Source: Janthinobacterium aquaticum
Lineage (GTDB): Bacteria > Pseudomonadota > Gammaproteobacteria > Burkholderiales > Burkholderiaceae_D
NCBI RefSeq assembly: GCF_009208565.1
Contig: NZ_WFLK01000006.1
Coordinates: 234,544-298,543, forward strand
DNA: 64,000 nucleotides
Direction of reading: 5' to 3'
Shown: positions 18,671 to 27,252 of the stretch, in pieces
Layout: each line of letters opens with the position of its first letter
How positions within the stretch are numbered: the first letter of the stretch is position 1
Notes under the pieces: generated by a model
Databases searched by the model: none
What the model saw: only the letters and a program-made list of their open reading frames with translations
What the model was told of the DNA's origin: nothing
Made by a program: the position numbers and the translations under genes

Positions 18671-20010
18671 TGCGCATTCCATGCAGAAAACAGCACGGCC
18701 AGGTGCTGGTGATGATGGCTTTGTCGGCCGTTGTACTGATCGGCTCGGTGGGCCTGGCGATCGACTCGGCGCTCGGCTACCTGGTCAAGGCCAGGCTGAA
18801 CGCTGCAGTCGATGCGGCAAGCCTGGCGGCGGCGCGCGCCGTTACGCTGGGCAATAACGAAGCCGAGCAGAAAGCCCACGCGCGCGAGGCGGCCCGGCAC
18901 TTTTTCAACATCAACTATCCTGACCGCTTCCTGCTGTCGACCCCGCAGCTGGCGCCCACGCAGGTCAGTTTTGACGCCGGCACGGTCACCATCGACGTGG
19001 CGGCCAGCGCCAGCCTGCCGGTATCGCTGATGGGCGTGCTGGGCTTCAGGACGCTGGAGGTCGCGGCCAGCGCACAGACCATCCGCAAGGACCTCGACAT
19101 GGTGCTGGCCATGGATACCTCCGGTTCGCTCAAGCCGAACCAGGACGCCGTGCGCCAGGCCGGCCAGGACTTCCTCGACAAATTCAACCCCAATGTGGAC
19201 CGGCTCGGCCTGCTGCACTTTGCCAGCAATGCGGTGCAAGACATCGCCATCCGTGCGACCAGCCGTGGTTTCGACCGCGCCAGCGCCAGCAACCTGATAG
19301 GAAACTATGTTTTTGACGGCGGCACCAACACCGCCGAAGGCCTGTGGCAGGCGCGCGACCAGCTCAATACCATCGGTATCGTCAACCGCTCCAGCCTGCG
19401 TGTGATCGTGCTGTTTTCCGACGGCTCGCCGGCAGCCTTTTCTTCGCATTTTTTCCCGACCGGCAGTGGCAACTGTCGCAGTGCCGGCGCCGTTGCCACA
19501 CCCACCGACAAGCCGGACTACCGCAGCAGTTCGGCCCTCGATGGCCTGTATAAAATGGACAAGAGCAACGAAAAGAACGGGCAGTGCAATACCGCCGGTG
19601 TAAGCGAATTTCCCGACTGGTATAACGCCCATGACGCGGGCGCGCGCGCGTTTGCCGTCGTCACCGGTGCGCCGCGCGTGGTCAGCAAAAAGGCCGATAC
19701 GGCGCTCAAACAGTGGACCAATGTGCACCGCGCCTCGCGCAACCTGGCTGAAAGCTTTGCCAGCAAGGCACGTCAGGAAGGCATATATATCTTTACGCTG
19801 GGCATGGGCGCTTCGCTGGTCAAGGGCGAAGGACCGGATCTGGAAAAGGGCGAGGATCTGCTGCGCTGCCTGGCCAATGCGCCCGACGCCAGGCCAGCCT
19901 GCCGCAAGCCGGCCGAGCCGCAGGGACTATACTGCTACGCCGCCACCGAAACCGATCTGAGCCCGTGCTTTACGCGACTGGCGTCGGCCATTCTGCGCAT
20001 TTCCAAATAA
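18670..20010 (+). CDS. tadG: TadG-like protein with vWA domain, copy 2
   Basis: A 446-residue paralogue of 5650-7020, with the N-terminal helix GQVLVMMALSAVVL, a vWA MIDAS DTSGS near residue 150, GGTNTAEG and the shared C-terminus FTRLASAILRISK. The insert around residues 270-330 differs from copy 1 in length and cysteines, which suggests different surface properties. It ends 43 bp before the convergent TonB receptor gene. Confidence 0.88.
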   Translation: MRIPCRKQHGQVLVMMALSAVVLIGSVGLAIDSALGYLVKARLNAAVDAASLAAARAVTLGNNEAEQKAHAREAARHFFNINYPDRFLLSTPQLAPTQVSFDAGTVTIDVAASASLPVSLMGVLGFRTLEVAASAQTIRKDLDMVLAMDTSGSLKPNQDAVRQAGQDFLDKFNPNVDRLGLLHFASNAVQDIAIRATSRGFDRASASNLIGNYVFDGGTNTAEGLWQARDQLNTIGIVNRSSLRVIVLFSDGSPAAFSSHFFPTGSGNCRSAGAVATPTDKPDYRSSSALDGLYKMDKSNEKNGQCNTAGVSEFPDWYNAHDAGARAFAVVTGAPRVVSKKADTALKQWTNVHRASRNLAESFASKARQEGIYIFTLGMGASLVKGEGPDLEKGEDLLRCLANAPDARPACRKPAEPQGLYCYAATETDLSPCFTRLASAILRISK

Positions 20011-20053
20011 GTCCCGTACAAAAACGGGGTCAGGAAGTGGACGGCTGACGCCC

Positions 20054-22207
20054 TTACAACGCCCCCTCCAGCATCAGGCGCCAGCTGCGCCAGCCGCGGG
20101 TGTCGACCGTGCGCAGCATGCGGCCGGTATCGTCGGAATAGATGCTGCTCTCTGTGCGCGCACGCGCCAGCAGGTTGGCGCCCGACACGCGCAGGCGCAG
20201 TTGGTCGCTGAAGCGCCACAGGCCGTACACATCAAGTGTGCGCGCAGCACCCGCCGTTTCCAGCAGCGCACTTGATACGCGCATGCGCGTGCCACCCTGC
20301 AGATTGACGTTGCCGCCCAGCGTCAGGGGCCAGCGCGCCAGCCGATAATCGAGCCCAAGGTTGGCGCTCCACGGCAGTTGGCTGGCCAGCCGGTTGTCCG
20401 GGCCGGCCACGGCGTCCAGGCGCGACCAGTTGCGCGCCAGATTGGCGCGCAGGTCGATGGCAGGTGCAGTGGGCAGCAAAGTGGGCAGCAAGGCCGACAG
20501 CGGCAGTTTGGCTTCCAGTTCCAGCGAACGCACCTGCGCGCCGCCCTGGTTCGATGGCGTCGCCAGCCAGCGCCCGTCCTGGTAATACAGGCGGTCGAGC
20601 ATCACATCGTCGATCCGGCGTAGCGAACCGCTCACGCCCAGCATGGCGTCCTTGACCGGATAGAACTCGTAGGCCGCGTCCAGGCCCCAGGCGCGTTCGG
20701 GGCGCAGGGCCGGGTTGCCCAATGTATCGGGATTGGTGCTGCTGTTGCCATTGTTGATGGTATAGCGGCGCGGTATCAGCTGGAACAGGGTGGGCGCCTT
20801 GTAGGTGCGCGTCAGCGCCAGGCGAAGCTGGTCTTTTTCGGTACGCTTCCACAGCAGTTGCAAGAGCGGACTCCACAGTTGCGAGGCCACCTTGTCCTGC
20901 ATGGTGCTGTCGCCGCTGCTGGCCGTCTGCAGCTGCTCCCAGCGCAAGCCCAGATAGGCAGACCAGCGCGGTGCAAAAGTCCATTCATCCTGCGCAAACA
21001 GGGCCAGCCGGCGTACCGTGCCGCTGTAATCTTCATCGCTGCGCAGCGTTGTCACACCGAGATCGACCTGCTGCTCGCGCCGGAAGTCGTTGCGCCGGCG
21101 CCATTCGCCATCCCAGCCTGCGGCCAGCGTATGCTGCGCGCCCAGGCTGCGCCGGTAACTGCCGCTGCTGCCGGCCGAGACTTCATCGACACCGCTGTCG
21201 ACCAGGTTGGTGGCCAGCAGCCTGCCATCGCGGCTGCGCCCGAGAAACACAAAATCGCTGCGGCGGTGGTTGCGCCCGGCGCCCAGCTTGACTTCCAGCG
21301 TGGCGCCGCCGTCGAGCTTGCGTAGCCACTGCAGATCGGTGCGCAGCACGCTGCTGTCCTGGTCGAAGTTGCTGCGGTTGTCCGGGTAGGCACTGTTCTC
21401 GCCCAGTTCGGCCGTTTCCACGCCATGGTGGCGGTTGCTCTGGCGCTTGAAACTGAGCAGGTTTTGCCAGGCCAGGCTACCCTCGCCGGCCAGCGCCCAC
21501 GACAGGCGCGGCGCCAGTTCCACGCCTTTGCTGCGCACGATTTCCTGCTGCGGCGTATGGCGCACCAGCACCGGTGCGCCCTGCAGGTCGGCGTCGCGCT
21601 GCCACTCGTCGAACTGCATGGTGCTGGTGCTCTGGCTGAGCGTGGCGGCCAGCGCCTGGGCGCCGCCGCCCTGCCGGTCCGACCATTGCAAGGTGGCGCT
21701 GCCAGATGGCCTGCCGGCGCTTTCCGAGGCGCCCAGCTTGAACTCGCGCTGGCGCTTGCTGCCGGCTTTTTTCAGCACGATATTGATGGCGCCGGCAATC
21801 GCCTGGGTGGAAAACTCGGCCGTGGCGGCGCGGCGGATTTCCACCCGCTCAACCAGCTCGGGGTCGAGCGCATCGAGCGAAAAACCCGGCTGCACCGGCA
21901 CCCCGTCGAGCATCACCAGCGTATAGCCCTGGCCCAGTCCGCGCAGTTGCAGCTGGCTGCCCTGCCCCTGACCCTTGCCTGGGCCCACGGTCACGCCAGG
22001 CACGCGGCGCAGCGCATCGGTCAACGTGCGGTCGCCCTGGCGCACCAGCTCGGCATGCCCCACCACCACGGTGGCGACCGATTCATCGCGGCGCTGGGCG
22101 GTAGTGTCGGGACTGGCCGTGACTGTCACGGTGGACATGGGTTCTTCGGCACGGACGTGCGCCGTCAACGGCAGCACCAGGCTGCACAGCAAAGTGGTCA
22201 ATCGCAT
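20054..22207 (-). CDS. TonB-dependent outer-membrane receptor
   Basis: A 717-residue receptor with a signal peptide, a TonB-box-like STVTVTA region, a plug domain (DALRRVPGVTVGPG, LRGLGQGYTLVMLDGVPV, VERVEIRRAATAEFSTQAIAGAIN split along its length) and a ~550-residue beta barrel. The last residue is Leu rather than the usual aromatic. It is the third gene of an operon with a BlaI-type repressor and an M56 peptidase, 27 bp after the latter. The substrate is unknown; regulation by a peptidase-type sensor suggests a substrate tied to envelope state or a metal or peptide ligand. Confidence 0.88.
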   Translation of the reverse strand: MRLTTLLCSLVLPLTAHVRAEEPMSTVTVTASPDTTAQRRDESVATVVVGHAELVRQGDRTLTDALRRVPGVTVGPGKGQGQGSQLQLRGLGQGYTLVMLDGVPVQPGFSLDALDPELVERVEIRRAATAEFSTQAIAGAINIVLKKAGSKRQREFKLGASESAGRPSGSATLQWSDRQGGGAQALAATLSQSTSTMQFDEWQRDADLQGAPVLVRHTPQQEIVRSKGVELAPRLSWALAGEGSLAWQNLLSFKRQSNRHHGVETAELGENSAYPDNRSNFDQDSSVLRTDLQWLRKLDGGATLEVKLGAGRNHRRSDFVFLGRSRDGRLLATNLVDSGVDEVSAGSSGSYRRSLGAQHTLAAGWDGEWRRRNDFRREQQVDLGVTTLRSDEDYSGTVRRLALFAQDEWTFAPRWSAYLGLRWEQLQTASSGDSTMQDKVASQLWSPLLQLLWKRTEKDQLRLALTRTYKAPTLFQLIPRRYTINNGNSSTNPDTLGNPALRPERAWGLDAAYEFYPVKDAMLGVSGSLRRIDDVMLDRLYYQDGRWLATPSNQGGAQVRSLELEAKLPLSALLPTLLPTAPAIDLRANLARNWSRLDAVAGPDNRLASQLPWSANLGLDYRLARWPLTLGGNVNLQGGTRMRVSSALLETAGAARTLDVYGLWRFSDQLRLRVSGANLLARARTESSIYSDDTGRMLRTVDTRGWRSWRLMLEGAL

Positions 22208-22234
22208 CGGGTGTGGTGGTCAGTTAGTGGAAGT

Positions 22235-23767
22235 TTATCGGCCAAACTGTTCGCGCCGCATGCGCAGCGCACGGGCGCTGGCATTGGCGTCCAGGCCGGC
22301 CAGCCGGCTTTGCGGGTCCTGCAGCCGGCCGTTATGCCAGACCTGGAAATGCAGGTGCGGGCCGGTGGCAAAACCGGTATCGCCTACCGTGCCTATCACC
22401 TGTCCGCTGGCGACGGCTTCGCCATCGCTGATATCGACGCGGTCCAGATGCACATACCACGATTGCCAGCCGCCGCCATGGTCGACGCGCACGGTCTTGC
22501 CCAGGCGCGCATCTTCGCTGGCGGTGGCAATGCCGTCTGCCGTTGCATGCACCGGCGTGCCACGCTTTGCCGCCAGATCGAGTCCGCTCAGGCCACCCAG
22601 ATTGGTCGGCCGGACCACGCCAAAAAAACCGGTCACGCGCATTTGCTCAAGTGGATTACGCCAGGCAGGCAATGCGCTGGCGGGCGCTGTGGCCTGGCTG
22701 CCCGGCGGCTGTGGCTGCACGGGCACGCTCCAGGCCAGCGCAGGCTGCAGCGCCAGGCTGGCTGCGGCGGCGGCGGCCATCGCCAGCACGCCCAGCAGGC
22801 GCATCGGCCACGACATGCGCGCTGGCTGCGTCTCACGCATGCGCAGCAGGCGATCGGCCATCGACGAACAGCGCTGGCCGGCAAAGGCCAGTGCGGGCAA
22901 CCGCTGCTGCTGGCGCTGCTGGCGCAACTGGGCCACCAGCGCGGCAGCATATTGCTTGCGCTCGCTTTGCGGACGGCCGGCCAGTACCTGCGCATCGCAG
23001 CCAAGTTCCTGCGCCCAGGCCAGGCGCTGGCCGAGCCAGTGCAGCAGCGGGTTAAACCACAGCAGTGCCTGCAGGGCCAGCGACAGCGCCTGCAACAGCG
23101 GATCGTGGCGACGCGCATGGGTCAGCTCATGCTCAATCATCAATTGTTGCTGCTGAGGTGAAAACTGCGCCAGGTGCGCCGGTAACAACAAACGGCGGCG
23201 CCACAAACCCAGCAGCATGGGCGACACCGGCGCATCGACTTCCAGCCACTTCAAGCGTGGCTGCTGATGCCCGGACGGCGCGTCGATGGCGCGCGCCAGG
23301 CTCAACAGTTGCGCCAGCCGTGCATGGCCGCGCCACTGGCGCCATGCTGCCAGCGCCATGCCCGCCGTATATGTGGCCAGCCAGAGCCAGGGCAACAGCG
23401 CCAGCAGCGGTGGCCAGTCTGGCGCCGCCGACGCCGGCAGCGGCCTAGCAGCTGCTGGCGCCGCCGACGCCGGCAGCGGCCTAGCAGCTGGCAGCAGCGT
23501 GTCGGCAGTCATGGCCTGCTCCGGCAATGAGACGGCCACGGGCAAGCGCATTTCCGGCACCACGCTCACGACCTGGCTGTGCGGCAGCAGCGACAGCACG
23601 AAAACACCGGCCAGCAGCAACTGGGCAGCCAGCCATGGGCTGCGCCGTGCAGCCAGTGCAGGCCAGCGGCGAACCGCCAGCCACAACATGGCGCACAGCA
23701 GCAGGCCGGCAACCACACTGGCCAGGCTGGCCTGGAGCAGCAGCAGCGGATAGGCGACTAGCGGCAT
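22235..23767 (-). CDS. BlaR1-like M56 membrane peptidase fused to an M23-like domain
   Basis: A 510-residue protein. The N-terminal half has four or so membrane helices and an M56 zinc site: HELTH in LMIEHELTHARRHD, with the third ligand in AQELGCD. After another helix comes a proline-rich linker and a C-terminal LytM/M23 domain with YVHLD and GPHLHFQV. The first M23 zinc histidine (HxGxD) is missing: the sequence reads LSGLDLA. The M23 part is therefore probably non-catalytic. AAGGAG lies 6 nt before the start and the gene follows the BlaI gene by 3 bp. By analogy with BlaR1 it would sense a periplasmic signal and cleave the repressor. Confidence 0.88.
   Translation of the reverse strand: MPLVAYPLLLLQASLASVVAGLLLCAMLWLAVRRWPALAARRSPWLAAQLLLAGVFVLSLLPHSQVVSVVPEMRLPVAVSLPEQAMTADTLLPAARPLPASAAPAAARPLPASAAPDWPPLLALLPWLWLATYTAGMALAAWRQWRGHARLAQLLSLARAIDAPSGHQQPRLKWLEVDAPVSPMLLGLWRRRLLLPAHLAQFSPQQQQLMIEHELTHARRHDPLLQALSLALQALLWFNPLLHWLGQRLAWAQELGCDAQVLAGRPQSERKQYAAALVAQLRQQRQQQRLPALAFAGQRCSSMADRLLRMRETQPARMSWPMRLLGVLAMAAAAAASLALQPALAWSVPVQPQPPGSQATAPASALPAWRNPLEQMRVTGFFGVVRPTNLGGLSGLDLAAKRGTPVHATADGIATASEDARLGKTVRVDHGGGWQSWYVHLDRVDISDGEAVASGQVIGTVGDTGFATGPHLHFQVWHNGRLQDPQSRLAGLDANASARALRMRREQFGR
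23419..23490. repeat. Two perfect tandem 36-bp repeats in the M56 gene
   Basis: Copies at 23419-23454 and 23455-23490 are identical. They keep the frame and duplicate a 12-residue Pro/Ala-rich unit (AARPLPASAAP) in a loop between membrane segments. Such a repeat can change copy number by slippage. Confidence 0.9.
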
Positions 23768-23770
23768 CGC

Positions 23771-24160
23771 TTACTCCTTCCCGTCTTGCGGCCAGTCGTG
23801 CAGCAGCTGCTCGAGTTCGGCCAGCTCTGCGCCGTCCACCAGTTTGCTGCCGGTAAACATACTGACGGGCAAAGGCGTATCGATTTCCATCACGCGCCGG
23901 CCAAAGTCATGCGCAAAGGCGGCCAGCGTGGCCACCTTGTCGGCCTGCGGCTCATACACCAGCACGCCATGCAGGCTGCGCTGCGACAGCAGGCCTTTTT
24001 CCAGCATGCGCTCGACGGTCTTGCGGGTCGAGGAAAAAGACCAGTCGAGCTCGGCTTGCACGCTGGCGTGCAGCTGGCGCGCCGACTGCGGCTGATCTTT
24101 CCACAGTGCCTTGAGCAGGCACAGTTCGGTAACCGATGGGGTGGACAATGAGGTGGACAT
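23771..24160 (-). CDS. BlaI/MecI-type transcriptional repressor
   Basis: A 129-residue winged-helix repressor. The BlaI family core is visible: VTELCLLKALWKDQPQSARQLH, then WSFSSTRKTVERMLEKGLLSQR, which covers the recognition helix and wing, and a C-terminal dimerisation helix. I start it at 24160, with AGGAG 6 nt upstream; the longer frame to 24379 lacks one. It precedes the M56 gene by 3 bp, the classic blaI-blaR1 pairing. Two dyads in its promoter look like its own operators. Confidence 0.9.
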   Translation of the reverse strand: MSTSLSTPSVTELCLLKALWKDQPQSARQLHASVQAELDWSFSSTRKTVERMLEKGLLSQRSLHGVLVYEPQADKVATLAAFAHDFGRRVMEIDTPLPVSMFTGSKLVDGAELAELEQLLHDWPQDGKE

Positions 24161-24185
24161 GCGTGCTCCTGTGACGAATGACACA

Positions 24186-24215
24186 ATTATGCGACCATTG
24201 TCACATACCCTGCAA
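24186..24215 (-). promoter_or_regulatory. Sigma70-like promoter of the BlaI operon
   Basis: On the minus strand TTGCAG (24215-24210) and CATAAT (24191-24186) are separated by 18 nt. The -10 element is five of six matches. The promoter is about 26 nt from the BlaI start codon and the first operator dyad lies in its spacer. Confidence 0.55.
24190..24205. promoter_or_regulatory. Putative BlaI-type operator 1
   Basis: TGCGACCATTGTCACA, an inverted repeat of TGYGAC/GTCRCA type, lies between the -35 and -10 elements of the BlaI operon. Its sister is 34 bp away, about three helical turns. Known BlaI operators have a TACA-N2-TGTA core; the related core here is GAC(C/A)-N2-TGTC. Confidence 0.55.
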
Positions 24216-24223
24216 GCATTATT

Positions 24224-24239
24224 TGCGACAACTGTCACA
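24224..24239. promoter_or_regulatory. Putative BlaI-type operator 2
   Basis: TGCGACAACTGTCACA is a near-perfect dyad with the core GACA-AC-TGTC. It matches operator 1 at all but three positions. It lies just upstream of the -35 element. A weaker third dyad, TGTGACGAATGACACA, is at 24170-24185. Confidence 0.55.
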
Positions 24240-24269
24240 CACCACCGCAACGCCTCCATGTCAATCAGT

Positions 24270-24300
24270 TTGAAGCGCTTTGCATGCATGCTGTTATACT
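24270..24300 (+). promoter_or_regulatory. Possible promoter of rhlE
   Basis: TTGAAG (24270-24275) and TATACT (24295-24300) are separated by 19 nt, or 18 nt if the hexamer is read as TTATAC. This leaves a leader of over 100 nt before the rhlE start at 24414, a common feature of cold-induced DEAD-box helicase genes. Confidence 0.4.
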
Positions 24301-24413
24301 TCGCCGGTGCGGCACACTGACCAGTCCCCTTGCCGCTGTCTTTCGACACTAATCTGATTGCCTGCGACTGGCGCCTCACGATGGCGACAGGCCGATCTCA
24401 CCATAAAGTTATC

Positions 24414-25793
24414 ATGTCCTTTTCCTCACTCGGCTTGTCCGATGCTATCGTTCGTGCCGTTACCGAACATGGCTACACTGTGCCAACCCCGATCCAGACC
24501 CAGGCGATCCCTGCCGTGCTGGCTGGCGGCGACCTGCTGGCCGGCGCACAGACCGGCACCGGCAAGACGGCCGGCTTCACGCTGCCGATCCTGCACCGCC
24601 TGTCGACCGACGCTAACGGCGCGGCCATCACCAGCAATACCTCGACCCGCCCGATCCGCGCCCTGATCCTTGCGCCAACGCGCGAACTGGCAGCACAGGT
24701 GGAAGAAAGCGTGCGTGCCTACAGCAAATACACCAAGCTGAATTCGGCCGTGATCTTTGGCGGCGTCGGCATCAATCCGCAGATCAAGCAGCTGAAACAC
24801 GGCGTCGATATCCTGGTGGCCACGCCTGGCCGCCTGCTCGACCATATGGGCCAGGGCACGGTCGACCTGTCGAAAGTGGAAATCCTGATCCTCGACGAAG
24901 CCGACCGCATGCTTGACATGGGTTTTATCCGCGACATCAAGAAAGTGCTGGCAGTGTTGCCACCGAAACGCCAGAACCTGCTGTTCTCGGCCACCTTCTC
25001 GGATGAAATCAAGGCGCTGGCCGATGGCCTGCTGAACAAGCCGGCCATGATTGAAGTGGCGCGCCGCAATTCAACCGTGGAAGTGATCAAGCAAAAGATC
25101 CATCCGGTCGACCGCGACAAGAAGCACCCGATGCTGTCGTACCTGATCAAGGCCCATAACTGGACCCAGGTACTGGTATTTACCCGCACCAAGCACGGCG
25201 CCAACAAGCTGGTCGAGCAACTGGGCGCCGACGGTATCGGCGCGCTGGCCATTCACGGCAACAAGAGCCAGTCGGCGCGTACGCGCGCGCTGTCCGAATT
25301 CAAGGACGGCACGCTGCAGGTGCTGGTGGCCACCGACATCGCCGCGCGCGGTATCGATATCGACCAGCTGCCACACGTGGTCAACTACGACCTGCCGAAC
25401 ATTCCGGAAGACTATGTGCACCGTATCGGCCGTACCGGCCGCGCCGGCGCCAAGGGCGAAGCGGTGTCGCTGGTGTGCGTCGATGAGCACGAAATGCTGA
25501 AAGACATCGAAAAGCTGATCAAGCAAACGCTGCCGCGTGAAGTGATCGAAGGCTTCGAGCCGGACCTGAACGCGCGTGCCCAGCCAGTCCAGCTGCGCAG
25601 CGGCAACCCAGGCCACCGCAACCCGCGCCCTGCTGGCCAGGTGGTGCGTGTGAAGACCGGCGGTGGCGGCAGCAAGCCACGCAGCGGCGGTGGTGGTGGT
25701 GGTAATGGCGGCGGTGGCGGTGGTGGTAACCGCAGCGGCAACAGCCAGCCACGCTCGGCGGCCAATCACCGCTCCGGCGGTCGCGGCCGCTAA
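24414..25793 (+). CDS. rhlE: DEAD-box RNA helicase RhlE
   Basis: A 459-residue ATP-dependent RNA helicase. The motifs appear in order: Q motif ([10 protein letters not shown]), motif [26 protein letters not shown]-type VLDEAD ([13 protein letters not shown]), SAT (FSATFSDEI), then [11 protein letters not shown] and [10 protein letters not shown]. The C-terminus is a low-complexity Gly/Arg/Ser tail typical of RhlE. I start at 24414 ([10 protein letters not shown]), the family start; a TTG 84 nt upstream is in frame but adds an unrelated leader. RhlE acts in ribosome assembly and RNA turnover. Confidence 0.95.
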   Translation: MSFSSLGLSDAIVRAVTEHGYTVPTPIQTQAIPAVLAGGDLLAGAQTGTGKTAGFTLPILHRLSTDANGAAITSNTSTRPIRALILAPTRELAAQVEESVRAYSKYTKLNSAVIFGGVGINPQIKQLKHGVDILVATPGRLLDHMGQGTVDLSKVEILILDEADRMLDMGFIRDIKKVLAVLPPKRQNLLFSATFSDEIKALADGLLNKPAMIEVARRNSTVEVIKQKIHPVDRDKKHPMLSYLIKAHNWTQVLVFTRTKHGANKLVEQLGADGIGALAIHGNKSQSARTRALSEFKDGTLQVLVATDIAARGIDIDQLPHVVNYDLPNIPEDYVHRIGRTGRAGAKGEAVSLVCVDEHEMLKDIEKLIKQTLPREVIEGFEPDLNARAQPVQLRSGNPGHRNPRPAGQVVRVKTGGGGSKPRSGGGGGGNGGGGGGGNRSGNSQPRSAANHRSGGRGR

Positions 25794-25813
25794 GCAGCTG
25801 CCCGCCTGACAAG

Positions 25814-25848
25814 AGCCGCTCCCGACTTCGGTCCGGAGCGGCTTTTTT
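25814..25848 (+). terminator. Rho-independent terminator after rhlE
   Basis: A 9-bp stem AGCCGCTCC/GGAGCGGCT with a 12-nt loop is followed by a run of T. It starts 20 nt after the rhlE stop. Confidence 0.85.
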
Positions 25849-25942
25849 CCGTCCGTCGTTTCAGTCGACCATTTGCCCCAACGCAATGCATTGAAGCAAG
25901 AACAGCGCGACACTGGATGCTCATTTTCTTCCACGGTGCATC

Positions 25943-26722
25943 ATGCGTACTGTTCAGGTCACGCTCTCGTTCTGCCTGTGCTTGTGTCTGTGCGGCTGCG
26001 TGGTGGCGCCCGGCGCCTCACCGTCCACGCAACAGGTGCGCGCACTGGCAGCGCAGGACGACGCCATCGCCGATTTTTCTGCCCTGGCGCTGCGCTACCG
26101 CGACAGCTACGAGCGCTTGCAACCGTATCTCGATGCACAGCAGGATGCGCTGGAAAAGCGGCTGGACCGCCAGCGCCGCGACATGTATCGCGATGTGGCC
26201 CAAATCAGCCTGGCGCTGAGCCAATACCTGCAGGCGCTGGCCCAGCTGGCCAAGCAGGACCGGCACGCCATGACTGCCGAAATCAACAGTGCCGGCGTGG
26301 CGATCCGTGCCTGGCCCGACGCGGGCATCAACGACGAGGCCGTGACTGCCGCCACCATCGTGCTGCGCCTGCTGGCGCGCCTGCAGGGCGAAGCGGGCCA
26401 GCGCGCCGTGCTGGCACAAACCCTGCAAGAAGGCAATCTTCCCGTGCAAACGCTGCTGGCCACGCTGGAGCATCTGCTCAGCCTGTACGACCGCGCCGGC
26501 GACAATGAACGCGATATCGTGCTGGGACTGTTGGAAACCGATATTGCCTTTGCCGAAGCGCCAGCCCAGCGGCTGCTGGCGGTGCTGGCAAAAACCGTGC
26601 AGCAAAGCAAGAAGGAAGAATACCGGCTGTATGGGCTGCGCCATACGCTGGCGCGGCAAAAGCTCAGTGCGCTGGCGCGCCAGCATGCCTTGCTGGCCGG
26701 CATGGAGCCGCCGTTATGGTAA
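25943..26722 (+). CDS. Hypothetical helical lipoprotein
   Basis: A 259-residue protein with a cysteine-rich signal peptide (FCLCLCLCGCVVAPG), so a lipoprotein is likely, though the exact cysteine is ambiguous. The mature part is almost all helical with heptad-like stretches (YLDAQQDALEKRLDRQRRDM, LSQYLQALAQLAKQ). I do not recognise the family. The stop overlaps the start of the next gene by 7 nt (ATGGTAA), so the two are made together. Confidence 0.75.
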   Translation: MRTVQVTLSFCLCLCLCGCVVAPGASPSTQQVRALAAQDDAIADFSALALRYRDSYERLQPYLDAQQDALEKRLDRQRRDMYRDVAQISLALSQYLQALAQLAKQDRHAMTAEINSAGVAIRAWPDAGINDEAVTAATIVLRLLARLQGEAGQRAVLAQTLQEGNLPVQTLLATLEHLLSLYDRAGDNERDIVLGLLETDIAFAEAPAQRLLAVLAKTVQQSKKEEYRLYGLRHTLARQKLSALARQHALLAGMEPPLW

Positions 26723-27159
26723 CGCCGAACCAGCCGGTACTGGCAGATGGATTGCCGGAGCAGCCATTGGCCGAACAGCTGGGCGACGAGCTGACGCTGA
26801 CTGCCGCCACCTTGCATGCGGCGCTGCGCCGCGCCATCGCCCGCCGTGGCGAAGACGGCGCCAATGCGATCAGCCAGCAGCAGGTGCAAACCATCTTTGC
26901 GATGGAGGTGGCACTGCGCCAGCAAGCCAATACCCTGTATGCGCGTGCCGCCGGCAGCGTGCTGGCGGTGCTGGCCGGCGAACAGCAGCAGCTGCAATCG
27001 CTGCTGCTGACGGTGCGCCGCACGATGGAACGCCACGATGACGCCAGCGGCTGGATCAGCGTGGCCACGGGCGTGCTCAACCTGGGCAGCGCCGTGTTGT
27101 CGGGCAACCCCGAGCGCATCCTGACCCAGCTCGCCCGGCTGCGCGAACGGCTGCCCTGA
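26716..27159 (+). CDS. Hypothetical protein paired with the lipoprotein
   Basis: A 147-residue helical protein without a signal peptide or obvious membrane segment, except a mildly hydrophobic patch near the end (WISVATGVLNLGSAVLSG). It overlaps the preceding lipoprotein gene and probably works with it. I do not recognise it. No terminator is visible before the universal stress gene 94 bp downstream. Confidence 0.7.
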   Translation: MVTPNQPVLADGLPEQPLAEQLGDELTLTAATLHAALRRAIARRGEDGANAISQQQVQTIFAMEVALRQQANTLYARAAGSVLAVLAGEQQQLQSLLLTVRRTMERHDDASGWISVATGVLNLGSAVLSGNPERILTQLARLRERLP

Positions 27160-27252
27160 ATATCGCGCCAAGCCATTTGTCGCCGCTTGCGTGCGCAGCG
27201 CACCTGCCAGACTGTGCCAGAATGCAGGCACTGCATCGTGAAAGGTGATCTC

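Noticed and set aside
27189..27211. CGTGCG-CAG-CGCACC dyad before the universal stress gene as a further regulon site
   Set aside because: The spacer is 3 nt, not 4, and no -10 lies at the expected distance.
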